Shown piece after piece: positions 1-8,326 of a stretch of 64,000 nt of DNA. The notes below the pieces were generated by a model that ran no database searches, was not told the origin of the DNA, and worked only from the letters and a program-made list of their open reading frames with translations. The position numbers and the translations under genes were made by a program. This stretch comes from Paenibacillus sp. SY21-1 (GTDB lineage Bacteria; Bacillota; Bacilli; Paenibacillales; Paenibacillaceae), in assembly GCF_005222705.1 (NCBI RefSeq), contig NZ_STGF01000028.1, forward strand, positions 37,092 to 101,091, read 5' to 3'. How positions within the stretch are numbered: the first letter of the stretch is position 1; each line of letters starts with the position of its first letter.

Positions 1-2
1 TT

Positions 3-647
3 TTGCACGCAACCGGCGTTGCCATGGCGTTTAAGAAAAAAGGCGAGAAGCGCGTTGCGATCACTTACACAGGCGACGGCGGCTCCTCCGAGGGCGACTT
101 CTACGAGGGCCTGAACTTCGCGGGCGTCTACAAGCTGCCTGTTATTTATGCCGTTCAAAACAACGGCTATGCGATCACGACACCGTTCGCGAAGCAGACT
201 GCTGCGCTTTCCATTGCGCACAAAGCTGTCGCAGCGGGCATCCGCGGCGTGCAAGTAGACGGCATGGACGTGCTTGCAGTTATTAAAGCGGTACAGGAAG
301 CTGCCGAGCGTGGACGCAGCGGCGAAGGCGCGACGCTGATCGAGCTGCTGACATACCGTTTCCGTCCGCACTCGATGGCGGATGATACGACCAAATATCG
401 TACGAAGGAAGAGGAAGCGGAATGGGCGCTTAAAGATCCTCTCGTACGTTTCGGCAAGTTTTTGGAGAAAAAAGGACTTTGGTCCGAAGAAGATACGAAC
501 CGCGTGAAGGAAGAAGCGAAGGCGACGGTTAACGAGCATATCAAAAAAGCGGAAGCGACGGAAAAAATGACGGTTGCCGGCTTGATTGATACGATGTTCG
601 AGAACACGCCGCAGCATCTGGAAGAGCAAAAGGCCGATTTTCAATAG
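3..647 (+). CDS. pdhA: Pyruvate dehydrogenase E1 component, alpha subunit (5' partial)
   Basis: C-terminal 214 residues of the thiamine-diphosphate-dependent E1 alpha subunit; the start lies before the window. The protein forms an alpha2beta2 heterotetramer with PdhB, decarboxylates pyruvate and acetylates the E2 lipoyl group in the cytoplasm. The ThDP motif is visible: GDG followed about 25 residues later by NN (GDGGSSEGDF ... YAVQNNGY). The phosphorylation-loop-like stretch YRFRPHSMADD is also present. It is followed after 20 bp by pdhB with an AGGAGG site, so it is the first visible gene of the pdhABCD operon. A branched-chain 2-oxoacid dehydrogenase is less likely because all four subunits have the PDH arrangement. 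Confidence 0.95.
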   Translation: MHATGVAMAFKKKGEKRVAITYTGDGGSSEGDFYEGLNFAGVYKLPVIYAVQNNGYAITTPFAKQTAALSIAHKAVAAGIRGVQVDGMDVLAVIKAVQEAAERGRSGEGATLIELLTYRFRPHSMADDTTKYRTKEEEAEWALKDPLVRFGKFLEKKGLWSEEDTNRVKEEAKATVNEHIKKAEATEKMTVAGLIDTMFENTPQHLEEQKADFQ

Positions 648-667
648 TAGAGGAGGATCAGACGATC

Positions 668-1645
668 ATGGCTCAAATGAATATGTTGGAAGCGATTCGC
701 GACGCAATGCGCGTTGAACTCAAGCGTGACTCAAACGTGCTCATCTTTGGTGAGGACGCAGGCAAGGTCGGCGGTGTATTCCGCGTAACGGAAGGTTTGC
801 AGGAAGAATTCGGCGAGGACCGCGTTTTTGATACTCCGCTGGCGGAATCGGCGATTGCGGGTATGGCGGTAGGCATGGGCATTCAAGGTTTCCGCCCAAT
901 CGCCGAAATTCAATTCGTAGGCTTTATTTATGAAGCGTTGGATCAAATGTTTATTCAGGCGGCTCGCATGCGTTACCGTTCCGGCGGACGCTACAACTCG
1001 CCAATCGTATTCCGTACGCCATTTGGCGGCGGGGTTAAAGCTGCCGAGCTGCATACGGATTCCCTGGAAGGACTTGCGGTTCAAACGCCTGGCATTAAAG
1101 TAATCGTTCCATCAAATCCTTACGATGCAAAAGGTCTGATGATCTCAGCGATTCGCGATAATGACCCCGTGTTTTTCATGGAGCATCTTAACCTGTATCG
1201 CGCATTCAAGGCCGACGTGCCCGAAGGCGAGTACACCGTTGAAATCGGCAAGGCGAACGTTGTGCGCGAGGGCAGCGACGTTACTATCATCGCATACGGC
1301 ATGATGGTTCACACGGCAACGAAAGCCGCGGACGAACTTGAGAAGCAAGGCATCAAAGCAGAGGTTATCGACCTTCGCACATTGCTGCCGCTTGACATCG
1401 ATACGATTGTGGCATCCATTCAAAAGACGAACCGCGCCATTATCGTTCAAGAAGCGCAAAAAACGTCCGGCGTTGCAGCAGAGGTAATTGCTCAAATCAA
1501 TGAAAAAGCGATCTTGCATCTGGAGGCTCCCGTGCTTCGCGTTGCAGGTCCCGACACCGTATACCCATTCGCGCAAATCGAGGATGCTTGGCTTCCTTCC
1601 GTTGCCCGCGTAGTGGCGACGGCTCAAAAAGTGATCAATTTCTAA
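668..1645 (+). CDS. pdhB: Pyruvate dehydrogenase E1 component, beta subunit
   Basis: 325 residues, the usual length for E1 beta. The N-terminal transketolase-like pyrimidine-binding domain covers roughly residues 1-185 and contains the GEDAG and DTPLAE segments. The C-terminal transketolase domain covers about 200-320. It pairs with PdhA to form the active site that oxidatively decarboxylates pyruvate. The ATG is preceded by AGGAGGATCAG. The gene sits 20 bp after pdhA and 15 bp before pdhC, consistent with one transcript and a stoichiometric complex. Confidence 0.96.
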   Translation: MAQMNMLEAIRDAMRVELKRDSNVLIFGEDAGKVGGVFRVTEGLQEEFGEDRVFDTPLAESAIAGMAVGMGIQGFRPIAEIQFVGFIYEALDQMFIQAARMRYRSGGRYNSPIVFRTPFGGGVKAAELHTDSLEGLAVQTPGIKVIVPSNPYDAKGLMISAIRDNDPVFFMEHLNLYRAFKADVPEGEYTVEIGKANVVREGSDVTIIAYGMMVHTATKAADELEKQGIKAEVIDLRTLLPLDIDTIVASIQKTNRAIIVQEAQKTSGVAAEVIAQINEKAILHLEAPVLRVAGPDTVYPFAQIEDAWLPSVARVVATAQKVINF

Positions 1646-1660
1646 AGGAGGTTGCTAGCG

Positions 1661-2968
1661 GTGGCTAAATTTGAATATCGTTTCCCTGAGCTTGGCGAAG
1701 GCTTGCATGAAGGCGAAATCGTTAAAGTGCACATTAAAGTCGGCGACACGGTAACTGATGATGATATTATTATGGAAGTTCAAAACGACAAAGCTGTCGT
1801 AGAAGTGCCTTGCCCGGTTAACGGCAAAGTGCTGGAAGTGCGCATGAAGGATGGGCAGGTTTGCCACGTAGGCGAAGTTGTCGCCATTATTGATGCGGAA
1901 GGCGAGCTTCCTGAACAGGCTGAGCCTGCAGCGGAAGAGCCTAAGAAAGAAGAGGCCGCTCCTGCGGCGGCAGCACCTGCCCAAGCAGCGGCTCCGGCAG
2001 CCGAGCCGGCTAAAGCAACAGGTCCTGTTCTGGCTACGCCAAGCGTTCGCAAGTTCGCACGCGACCAAGGCGTGGATCTGACGCAAGTAAGCGGTACGGG
2101 CAAAAACGGCCGCATCACCCGTGACGACGTGACCGGCTTTAACGGTTCTGCGGCTCCTACGGCATCCACTGAGGCAGCTCCTGCGGCACAGCCGGACAAC
2201 GCCGAAGTGGCGGCTAAAGGCGCTGGCGAAGAGAAGCCTGCTGCTGTGACCTCTGGCACGCCTTACCGTCCGGAAGATCGCATTCCTTTCAAAGGCATTC
2301 GCAAAATTATCGCAGGCGCTATGTCCAAATCGGTGTACACGGCTCCTCACGTAACGATTATGGACGAAGTCGATGTAACCGAGCTTGTAGCGCTGCGTGC
2401 CAAATACAAGCCTTATGCGGAGAAAAAAGGCTCCAAGCTTACGTATTTGCCGTTTATCGTCAAAGCGCTTGTGGCTGCTTGCCGCGAATTCCCGATCCTG
2501 AACGCTACGCTCGATGAGGCAACTCAGGAAATCGTGCTGCGGAAGTACTACAACATCGGTATCGCTACCGATACGGAGAACGGCCTGATCGTTCCGGTTA
2601 TTGAAGACGCCGACCGCAAAAACCTGTTCAAAATTGCGGATTCGATCCGTGATTTGGCAGCACGCGGCCGTGACGGCAAGCTTGCAGCCAACGAGCTGAA
2701 AGGCAGCACAATCTCGATTTCCAACATCGGTTCCGCAGGCGGCATGTTCTTTACTCCGGTCATTAACTTCCCAGAAGCTGCAATCCTGGGTACGGGCCGC
2801 ATTTCGGAAAAAGCGATCGTTCGCAACGGCGAAATTGTTGCCGCTCCGGTTATGGCGCTGTCCCTCAGCTTCGACCACCGTCTTATTGATGGTGCAACGG
2901 CGCAAAACTTTATGAATTATATCAAAACACTTCTGGCACAGCCTGAATTGTTCATAATGGAGGTATAA
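1661..2968 (+). CDS. pdhC: Dihydrolipoamide acetyltransferase, E2 core of pyruvate dehydrogenase
   Basis: 435 residues from a GTG start at 1661. AAAGGAGG ends 8 bp upstream; an in-frame TTG at 1652 overlaps that site and is rejected. Order of domains: one lipoyl domain (about 1-80, lipoylated Lys in QNDKAVVEV), an Ala/Pro/Glu-rich flexible linker, a peripheral subunit-binding domain (about 125-165, TPSVRKFARDQGVDL), a second Ala-rich linker, and the CoA acyltransferase core (about 205-435) with the catalytic motif DHRLIDG. It transfers acetyl from lipoamide to CoA and scaffolds the complex. Only one lipoyl domain is present, as in Bacillus-type E2. Confidence 0.95.
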   Translation: MAKFEYRFPELGEGLHEGEIVKVHIKVGDTVTDDDIIMEVQNDKAVVEVPCPVNGKVLEVRMKDGQVCHVGEVVAIIDAEGELPEQAEPAAEEPKKEEAAPAAAAPAQAAAPAAEPAKATGPVLATPSVRKFARDQGVDLTQVSGTGKNGRITRDDVTGFNGSAAPTASTEAAPAAQPDNAEVAAKGAGEEKPAAVTSGTPYRPEDRIPFKGIRKIIAGAMSKSVYTAPHVTIMDEVDVTELVALRAKYKPYAEKKGSKLTYLPFIVKALVAACREFPILNATLDEATQEIVLRKYYNIGIATDTENGLIVPVIEDADRKNLFKIADSIRDLAARGRDGKLAANELKGSTISISNIGSAGGMFFTPVINFPEAAILGTGRISEKAIVRNGEIVAAPVMALSLSFDHRLIDGATAQNFMNYIKTLLAQPELFIMEV

Positions 2969-2971
2969 GAC

Positions 2972-4387
2972 ATGGTAGTAGGAGATGCTTCCCTGGATAT
3001 TGATACACTAGTGATTGGTGCAGGTCCTGGCGGTTACGTAGCGGCGATTCGCGCCGCTCAGCTTGGCCAAAACGTGCTGATTGTGGATAAAGAGCATGTA
3101 GGCGGCGTTTGCTTGAACGTGGGCTGTATTCCTTCCAAAGCTCTGATTTCCGCATCGCATCAATACGAGTCCATCAGTCACGCTTCCGCCTTCGGCATCG
3201 AGGTTGGCGAAGCGAAGGTGGATTTTACCAAGGTTCAAGAATTTAAAAACGGTATCGTTAAAAAATTGACGGGCGGCGTCGCTTCCTTGCTTAAAGCGAA
3301 TAAAGTCCAATATTTCCAAGGCGAGGTTATGTTCATTAACGAGAATGAAGCTCGTGTGTTTAATGATCAGGAAGCTCCGCGCTACCGTTTCAAAAACTGC
3401 ATTATCGCAACCGGCTCGCGTCCAATTGAGCTGAAAGCATTCCCTTACGGCGGCCGTATCGTATCGTCCACGGGCGCATTGTCCTTGCCTGAAATTCCTA
3501 AGAGCCTCGTTGTTATCGGCGGCGGCTACATTGGAATCGAGCTTGGTCAAATGTACTCCAAGTTCGGTACGAAGGTTACGGTTATCGAAGGCTCGGATTC
3601 GATTCTGCCTGGCTTTGACAAGGATATGTCGAATATCGTTGCGAAGAAGCTGAAAAGCACCAACGTTGACATCGTTACAGGAGCTCAAGCGAAAAGCGCG
3701 GAGCAAACGGACAAGGACGTTACCGTTACGTACACGGTTGGCGATAAAGAAGAAAAAGTTACCGCCGATTACCTTCTTGTTACAGTCGGCCGCCGTCCGA
3801 ACACAGATGGCGAGCTTGGCCTTGACCTGATTAACGTGAAGCTGTCCGATCGCGGTCTTGTAGAGGTTGACGAGCAATGCCGGACGAACATTCCGCATAT
3901 TTATGCGATTGGCGATATTATTGCTGGTCCTGCGCTTGCTCACAAAGCGATGTATGAAGGTCGCGTCGCTGCTGAAGCGATTTCCGGTCAAAAAAGCATT
4001 ATCGACTACAAATGCGTGCCTGCAGTCTGCTTCTCCGATCCGGAATGCGCAAGCGTCGGCTTGAGCGAAAAAGAAGCAAAAGACCAAGGACACAACGTAA
4101 AAGTTGGCAAATTCCCGTTCGCAATCAACGGCCGCGCTATGTCCTTGAACGCAAACGAAGGTTTTGTCAAGCTTGTGTCAGATGCTGATTCCGGTCTTGT
4201 GCTGGGCGCACAAATTATCGGACTTGAAGCTTCGAACATGATTGCCGAGCTTGCTCTCGCCATTGAAATGGGCGCAACGCTCGAAGACATTGCTCTAACG
4301 ATCCACGCTCACCCAACGCTTGGCGAAATCGTTCTTGATGCCGCTGAGGTAGCGCTTGGACACCCGATTCACACGTTTATTAAATAA
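2972..4387 (+). CDS. pdhD: Dihydrolipoamide dehydrogenase (E3)
   Basis: 471 residues. FAD-binding GAGPGGYVAA lies near residue 16. The redox disulfide is Cys47/Cys52 in GGVCLNVGCIPSKAL. NAD-binding VIGGGYIGIE is near residue 184, and the dimerisation domain ends with the catalytic HAHPTLGE motif. It reoxidises the E2 dihydrolipoyl group and reduces NAD+. Only 3 bp separate it from the pdhC stop, and it is the last gene before a terminator. The same E3 could also serve 2-oxoglutarate dehydrogenase or glycine cleavage, which cannot be judged from this window. Confidence 0.95.
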   Translation: MVVGDASLDIDTLVIGAGPGGYVAAIRAAQLGQNVLIVDKEHVGGVCLNVGCIPSKALISASHQYESISHASAFGIEVGEAKVDFTKVQEFKNGIVKKLTGGVASLLKANKVQYFQGEVMFINENEARVFNDQEAPRYRFKNCIIATGSRPIELKAFPYGGRIVSSTGALSLPEIPKSLVVIGGGYIGIELGQMYSKFGTKVTVIEGSDSILPGFDKDMSNIVAKKLKSTNVDIVTGAQAKSAEQTDKDVTVTYTVGDKEEKVTADYLLVTVGRRPNTDGELGLDLINVKLSDRGLVEVDEQCRTNIPHIYAIGDIIAGPALAHKAMYEGRVAAEAISGQKSIIDYKCVPAVCFSDPECASVGLSEKEAKDQGHNVKVGKFPFAINGRAMSLNANEGFVKLVSDADSGLVLGAQIIGLEASNMIAELALAIEMGATLEDIALTIHAHPTLGEIVLDAAEVALGHPIHTFIK

Positions 4388-4425
4388 TAGCAACAACGAC
4401 TATCAGGATCAGTCGTTTCTCGTCA

Positions 4426-4463
4426 AAGAGGTCGCGCGGCTTTTAAGCCGCGAGGCCTCTTTG
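4426..4463 (+). terminator. Rho-independent terminator of the pdh operon
   Basis: Hairpin with arms AAAGAGG and GCGGCTT on the left and AAGCCGC and CCTCTTT on the right, with a small mismatch bulge in the middle of the stem. It lies 38 bp after the pdhD stop. The T-run is short (CTCTTT). A smaller hairpin (ACGACT ... AGTCGT) precedes it. Confidence 0.75.
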
Positions 4464-4540
4464 CGCTTCCTGGCCTTCGACTGCAGATACCCAAGGTGGA
4501 AGCGACACTTAAATTGACTGCACACTTGCCGTCTGATTAA

Positions 4541-4549
4541 TGATATAAT
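4541..4549 (+). promoter_or_regulatory. Extended -10 promoter of thyA
   Basis: TGATATAAT is an extended -10 element (TG-N-TATAAT) 71 bp before the thyA start. No good -35 sits at 17 bp. The only TTGACT upstream is about 24 bp away, too far for a standard spacer. Confidence 0.55.
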
Positions 4550-4620
4550 GAATGATATTTTGCTTGGGGCGCGAACGGAATGGGGATTGGTCGCAAGCTA
4601 TTTACAGGGGGCTTTGAAAA

Positions 4621-5577
4621 ATGAGCAGAAACGAGCAAATGTACCTGGATTTGATTAAGCATGTGCTCAGGGACGGAGCGAAAAAAGAGGACCGAACAGG
4701 CACAGGCACGCTTTCCGTGTTTGGTTACCAGATGAGATTTGATTTGAACGAAGGTTTTCCGTTGTTAACGACTAAACGGGTACCGCTTCGATTAATTGCA
4801 AGCGAGCTGATCTGGTTTATTCGCGGGGACTCGAATATTCGCTACCTGCTCGAGCACAACAATAACATTTGGAACGAATGGGCGTTCAAACGCTGGGTGA
4901 GCAGCGAGGATTACAAGGGGCCGGATATGAGCGATTTTGGACTGCGGTCGCAAACGGATATCGCCTTCTCCGCTTTATATGAGGAGCAAATGGAGCTGTT
5001 CAAGCAGCGTATTTTGTCCGATGATGTTTTTGCCGCCGCATATGGCGAGCTGGGGGATGTATACGGAAAGCAGTGGCGCGAGTGGCGCACGACGCAAGGG
5101 CAAACGATCGATCAGTTGGAAGATGTCATTCACCAGATTAAACACAATCCGGATTCCAGACGGATGATCGTATCGGCATGGAACCCTGAGGATGTGCCTT
5201 CGATGGCGCTGCCTCCTTGCCATACGCTGTTTCAATTTTATGTTTCGGACGGGAAGCTTTCCTGCCAGCTTTATCAGCGCAGCGCAGACATTTTTCTCGG
5301 CATTCCCTTTAACATTGCCAGCTATGCGCTGCTTACCCATTTGATAGCCCATGAGTGCGGGTTGAAGGTCGGAGAGTTTGTGCACACGCTTGGCGATGCC
5401 CATATTTACACCAATCATATGGAGCAGATTGAGCAGCAATTGCAGCGGGAGCCGCGGCCTTTGCCGACCTTGAAGCTGAATGCAGACAAAACATCAATCT
5501 TTGATTTTGAAGTTAACGACATACAAATTGAAGGCTATGAGCCTCATGCATCCATCAAGGGCCCGGTTGCCGTGTAA
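4621..5577 (+). CDS. thyA: Thymidylate synthase
   Basis: 318 residues. It converts dUMP to dTMP using methylene-tetrahydrofolate. The catalytic Cys200 lies in ALPPCHTLFQFYV, and the dUMP-contact stretch DSRRMIVSAWNP and the folate-site DAHIYTNHMEQ are present. It is longer than the ~264-residue E. coli type because of an inserted block at about residues 90-140, as in the Lactobacillus casei type (316 residues). The ATG has a GGGGGC upstream rather than a strong AGGAGG. The next gene is dihydrofolate reductase, which recycles the dihydrofolate made in this reaction. Confidence 0.95.
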   Translation: MSRNEQMYLDLIKHVLRDGAKKEDRTGTGTLSVFGYQMRFDLNEGFPLLTTKRVPLRLIASELIWFIRGDSNIRYLLEHNNNIWNEWAFKRWVSSEDYKGPDMSDFGLRSQTDIAFSALYEEQMELFKQRILSDDVFAAAYGELGDVYGKQWREWRTTQGQTIDQLEDVIHQIKHNPDSRRMIVSAWNPEDVPSMALPPCHTLFQFYVSDGKLSCQLYQRSADIFLGIPFNIASYALLTHLIAHECGLKVGEFVHTLGDAHIYTNHMEQIEQQLQREPRPLPTLKLNADKTSIFDFEVNDIQIEGYEPHASIKGPVAV

Positions 5578-5647
5578 TGGGTAAATCAGTTAGTTGCTTA
5601 TGCCGATATCCGGCTATTATGATAAAGATTCAAAGGTGGGTGCGAAT

Positions 5648-6139
5648 ATGCCTATTACATTAATTGCAGCAATGGATCGCAATCGGGTCATCGGCAGCGG
5701 CAACAGGCTTCCTTGGCGGTTGCCCGCCGAAATGGCGCTATTCACCAAACATACGCTCGGTAAAACCGTGCTGATGGGGCGCAAAACGTTTGAGTCGCTC
5801 CCTATGCCGCTAAAGGACAGACGGAATGTGGTGCTGACTAGACAGGCGGACTACGCAAGAGAGGGCTGTGAGGTCGTTCACAGCATGGAGGATGCGCTTA
5901 AGCTTGCAGACGGAGAAGAGCTGATGGTCATTGGCGGAGCAGACATTTATGAGCAATTTCTTCCTTACGCGAATCAATTGCAGGTGAGCCTGATCGAAAC
6001 CGAGGTTCAGGGCGGAGATGCCCATTTTCCACAATGGAATTCTGCAGAATGGGTGCTGAAGGACAGTGAAAGACGAGAAGCCGATGAGAAAAACGCTTTC
6101 TCGTTCACGTTTCAAACGTTTGTACGGCAAAAACGGTAA
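5648..6139 (+). CDS. dfrA: Dihydrofolate reductase
   Basis: 163 residues from the ATG at 5648 (AAAGGTGGG upstream). The in-frame upstream start at 5594 has no ribosome site. It reduces dihydrofolate to tetrahydrofolate with NADPH. Visible family features: LIAAMDRNRVIGSGNRLPW at the N terminus, PAEM carrying the acidic folate-binding residue as Glu, GKTVLMGRKTFESL, and VIGGADIYEQFLP (NADPH loop). It lies 70 bp after thyA, the usual dTMP-synthesis pairing. Confidence 0.95.
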   Translation: MPITLIAAMDRNRVIGSGNRLPWRLPAEMALFTKHTLGKTVLMGRKTFESLPMPLKDRRNVVLTRQADYAREGCEVVHSMEDALKLADGEELMVIGGADIYEQFLPYANQLQVSLIETEVQGGDAHFPQWNSAEWVLKDSERREADEKNAFSFTFQTFVRQKR

Positions 6140-6299
6140 AGTAAAGGCCAAACACGAACATTTGACGAATGACATGTCATAAAGTGCAAATGATTATACG
6201 GAAAATCCATTAACGCTAAGAAGGCTTGAATGCTAGGATGTTATAAATATAGTTAACACGTAATCCGAACATTTACCATATGCAGGATGAAGATTGTTA

Positions 6300-6328
6300 T
6301 TGAATTTTTGAAAAATTCCCGATATAGT
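6300..6328 (+). promoter_or_regulatory. Sigma-A-type promoter of gltD
   Basis: -35 TTGAAT at 6300-6305, a 17-bp spacer and -10 TATAGT at 6323-6328, about 53 bp before the gltD start. The 240-bp gap between dfrA and gltD holds no supported gene. Confidence 0.6.
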
Positions 6329-6381
6329 TTGGTAAGAGATTATGGAGTTGTAACGGGAAATATAGATGAAGGAGTGCGATC

Positions 6382-7869
6382 ATGTCTACACCTACTGGTT
6401 TTATGGAATATCAACGCAAACTGCCGGCCGATCGCGACCCGCTTGAGCGGATCAAGGACTGGGAAGAGTTTCATAAGCATTTTTCCGATGAAGAATTGAA
6501 AACGCAAGGCGCTCGCTGCATGGACTGCGGTACGCCGTATTGCCATACAGGGATGGAAATCGCCGGCACGGTTTCGGGCTGCCCGGTTAACAACCTGATT
6601 CCGGAATGGAACAATCTGATTTACCGTGGTTTGTGGCGCGAAGCGCTTGACCGTTTGCATAAGACAAACAACTTTCCGGAATTTACCGGCCGTGTTTGTC
6701 CTGCACCATGCGAAGGCTCGTGTACGGTTGGCCTCATTGGCGATTCGGTTACAATCAAGACGATTGAGCAAGCGATTATCGACAAAGGCTTCGATGAGGG
6801 CTGGGTCGTTCCTCAGCCTCCGAAGGTTCGTACAGGCAAACGGGTTGCCGTTGTAGGTTCTGGTCCTGCAGGCATGGCGACTGCGGCTCAATTGAACAAG
6901 GCGGGTCATACGGTAACGGTATACGAGCGTGCAGACCGTATCGGCGGATTGCTTACGTACGGTATTCCGACGATGAAGCTTGAAAAGCACGTCGTACAGC
7001 GTCGTGTCGACCTGATGACAGAGGAAGGCATCGAGTTCGTTACCAACACAGAGATCGGCAAGGATATTACGGCAGACGAGCTGCTGGAGGGCTTTGACGC
7101 TATCGTATTGTGCGGCGGCGCTACAAAAGCGCGCGATGTCGAGATGGAAGGCCGCGAGCTTGAGGGCGTTCATATGGCGATGGACTATTTGAATGGCACC
7201 ATTAAAAGCTATTTGGACTCCAACCTGGAGGACGGCAACTATATTTCCGCTAAAGACAAGGACGTTATCGTTATTGGCGGGGGCGACACGGGGACGGACT
7301 GCGTAGCAACTGCGCTTCGTCACGGCTGCAAATCGGTAACGCAATTCGGCACGCATGCCAAAGCTCCGCTCGTTCGAGACAGCTTGAACAACCCATGGCC
7401 GCAATTTCCAAACGTTTACACGCTCGATTATGCACAAGAAGAAGCAAAAGCACTATTCGGCGACGATCCGCGCGCATTTTCAGTGCTAACGAAGAAATTT
7501 GTCGGCGATGAGAACGGCAAGCTGAAGGAATTGCACACTGTTCAAATCGAACGTACGGTAGACGAAACCGGCCGTAAAATTTATAAAGAGCTTCCTGGCA
7601 CAGAAAAAATATGGCCGGCTGATCTCGTCTTTATCGCTGTTGGCTTTGAAGGTCCGGAAGGCGGATTGATTGATCAGTTCGGTTTGGAGAAGGACCGCCG
7701 CACGAACGTGAAGGCGGCTTACGGGAAATACAAAACAAACGTTGACAAAGTATTCGCTGCTGGCGATATGCGTCGCGGTCAAAGCCTTGTCGTATGGGCG
7801 ATCAATGAAGGACGCGAAGCCGCTCGTGAAGTAGACAAGTTTCTAACGGGCAGCTCGATGCTTCCTTAA
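6382..7869 (+). CDS. gltD: Glutamate synthase, small (beta) subunit-like NAD(P)H oxidoreductase
   Basis: 495 residues. The N-terminal region has a Cys-rich Fe-S domain (CMDCGTPYCHTG, GCPVNNLIPEW, CPAPCEGSC). FAD-binding VVGSGPAGMATA lies near residue 155 and NADPH-binding VIGGGDTGTDC near 296. In glutamate synthase this subunit passes electrons from NADPH to the large subunit, which makes glutamate from glutamine and 2-oxoglutarate. The ATG follows GAAGGAG. No large-subunit gene is adjacent, so either GltA/GltB is encoded elsewhere or this is one of the stand-alone GltD-like reductases. It has its own promoter and a downstream hairpin, so it is probably monocistronic. Confidence 0.9.
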   Translation: MSTPTGFMEYQRKLPADRDPLERIKDWEEFHKHFSDEELKTQGARCMDCGTPYCHTGMEIAGTVSGCPVNNLIPEWNNLIYRGLWREALDRLHKTNNFPEFTGRVCPAPCEGSCTVGLIGDSVTIKTIEQAIIDKGFDEGWVVPQPPKVRTGKRVAVVGSGPAGMATAAQLNKAGHTVTVYERADRIGGLLTYGIPTMKLEKHVVQRRVDLMTEEGIEFVTNTEIGKDITADELLEGFDAIVLCGGATKARDVEMEGRELEGVHMAMDYLNGTIKSYLDSNLEDGNYISAKDKDVIVIGGGDTGTDCVATALRHGCKSVTQFGTHAKAPLVRDSLNNPWPQFPNVYTLDYAQEEAKALFGDDPRAFSVLTKKFVGDENGKLKELHTVQIERTVDETGRKIYKELPGTEKIWPADLVFIAVGFEGPEGGLIDQFGLEKDRRTNVKAAYGKYKTNVDKVFAAGDMRRGQSLVVWAINEGREAAREVDKFLTGSSMLP

Positions 7870-7911
7870 GCGCAACCGAATGAGCAGATTATAAATATGA
7901 TGCATGCTGAT

Positions 7912-7932
7912 AAGCGCCTACGGGCGCTTTTC
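7912..7932 (+). terminator. Terminator after gltD
   Basis: AAGCGCC-TAC-GGGCGCTTTT: a stem of about 6 bp with a short T-run, 43 bp after the gltD stop and directly before the ribosome site of the next gene. It may be only partly effective. Confidence 0.65.
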
Positions 7933-7954
7933 GTGCGTAGAGGAGGGAGCTGCC

Positions 7955-8290
7955 ATGATTAAATACGGTTTGGATCGGGTGACTGAGCTGAAATTTACAT
8001 CATTCCAGCCATTCATGGAACGGAGAAACGAGCAGCTTGTCGATATCGTATTGCGATTCACCTTGTCGAAGGATTCGGAAGGGCCGGCTGATCTCATTGA
8101 CTTTACGGCTCTGGTCATTTGTACAGTAAGCGGTCAAATTGCCCAAATCGTGCCGCAGGACGAAGATTGCGATTGTGAATACCAGTTTACGGTGTCCGAG
8201 AAGGAGCAAATTGCCGCGTACATCGAAAGAGCGGATGTTCAGGCGGAAATTGCCCGCATTGGCTCGCCGATTGAAGGAAAGTTGTGGTAA
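7955..8290 (+). CDS. Conserved small hypothetical protein
   Basis: 111 residues, starting at the ATG at 7955 after AGAGGAGGGAG. The in-frame upstream extension lacks a ribosome site. Acidic, soluble, with no signal peptide or membrane segment. A DEDCDCEY stretch lies near residue 71. I do not recognise the family. It is 36 bp upstream of a membrane protein gene and probably cotranscribed with it and topB. Confidence 0.75.
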   Translation: MIKYGLDRVTELKFTSFQPFMERRNEQLVDIVLRFTLSKDSEGPADLIDFTALVICTVSGQIAQIVPQDEDCDCEYQFTVSEKEQIAAYIERADVQAEIARIGSPIEGKLW

Positions 8291-8326
8291 AATCGGATTT
8301 GAGGTGACGGAAAGGAGCGGTTCGTC

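Noticed and set aside
1655..2905. 416-residue open frame on the minus strand
   Set aside because: It lies fully within pdhC on the opposite strand. The gene's codon bias keeps the reverse frame open. No ribosome site, and the translation is Arg/Cys-rich and unlike a protein.
6340..7437. 365-residue open frame on the minus strand
   Set aside because: Antisense to gltD; low-complexity, basic translation without family features.
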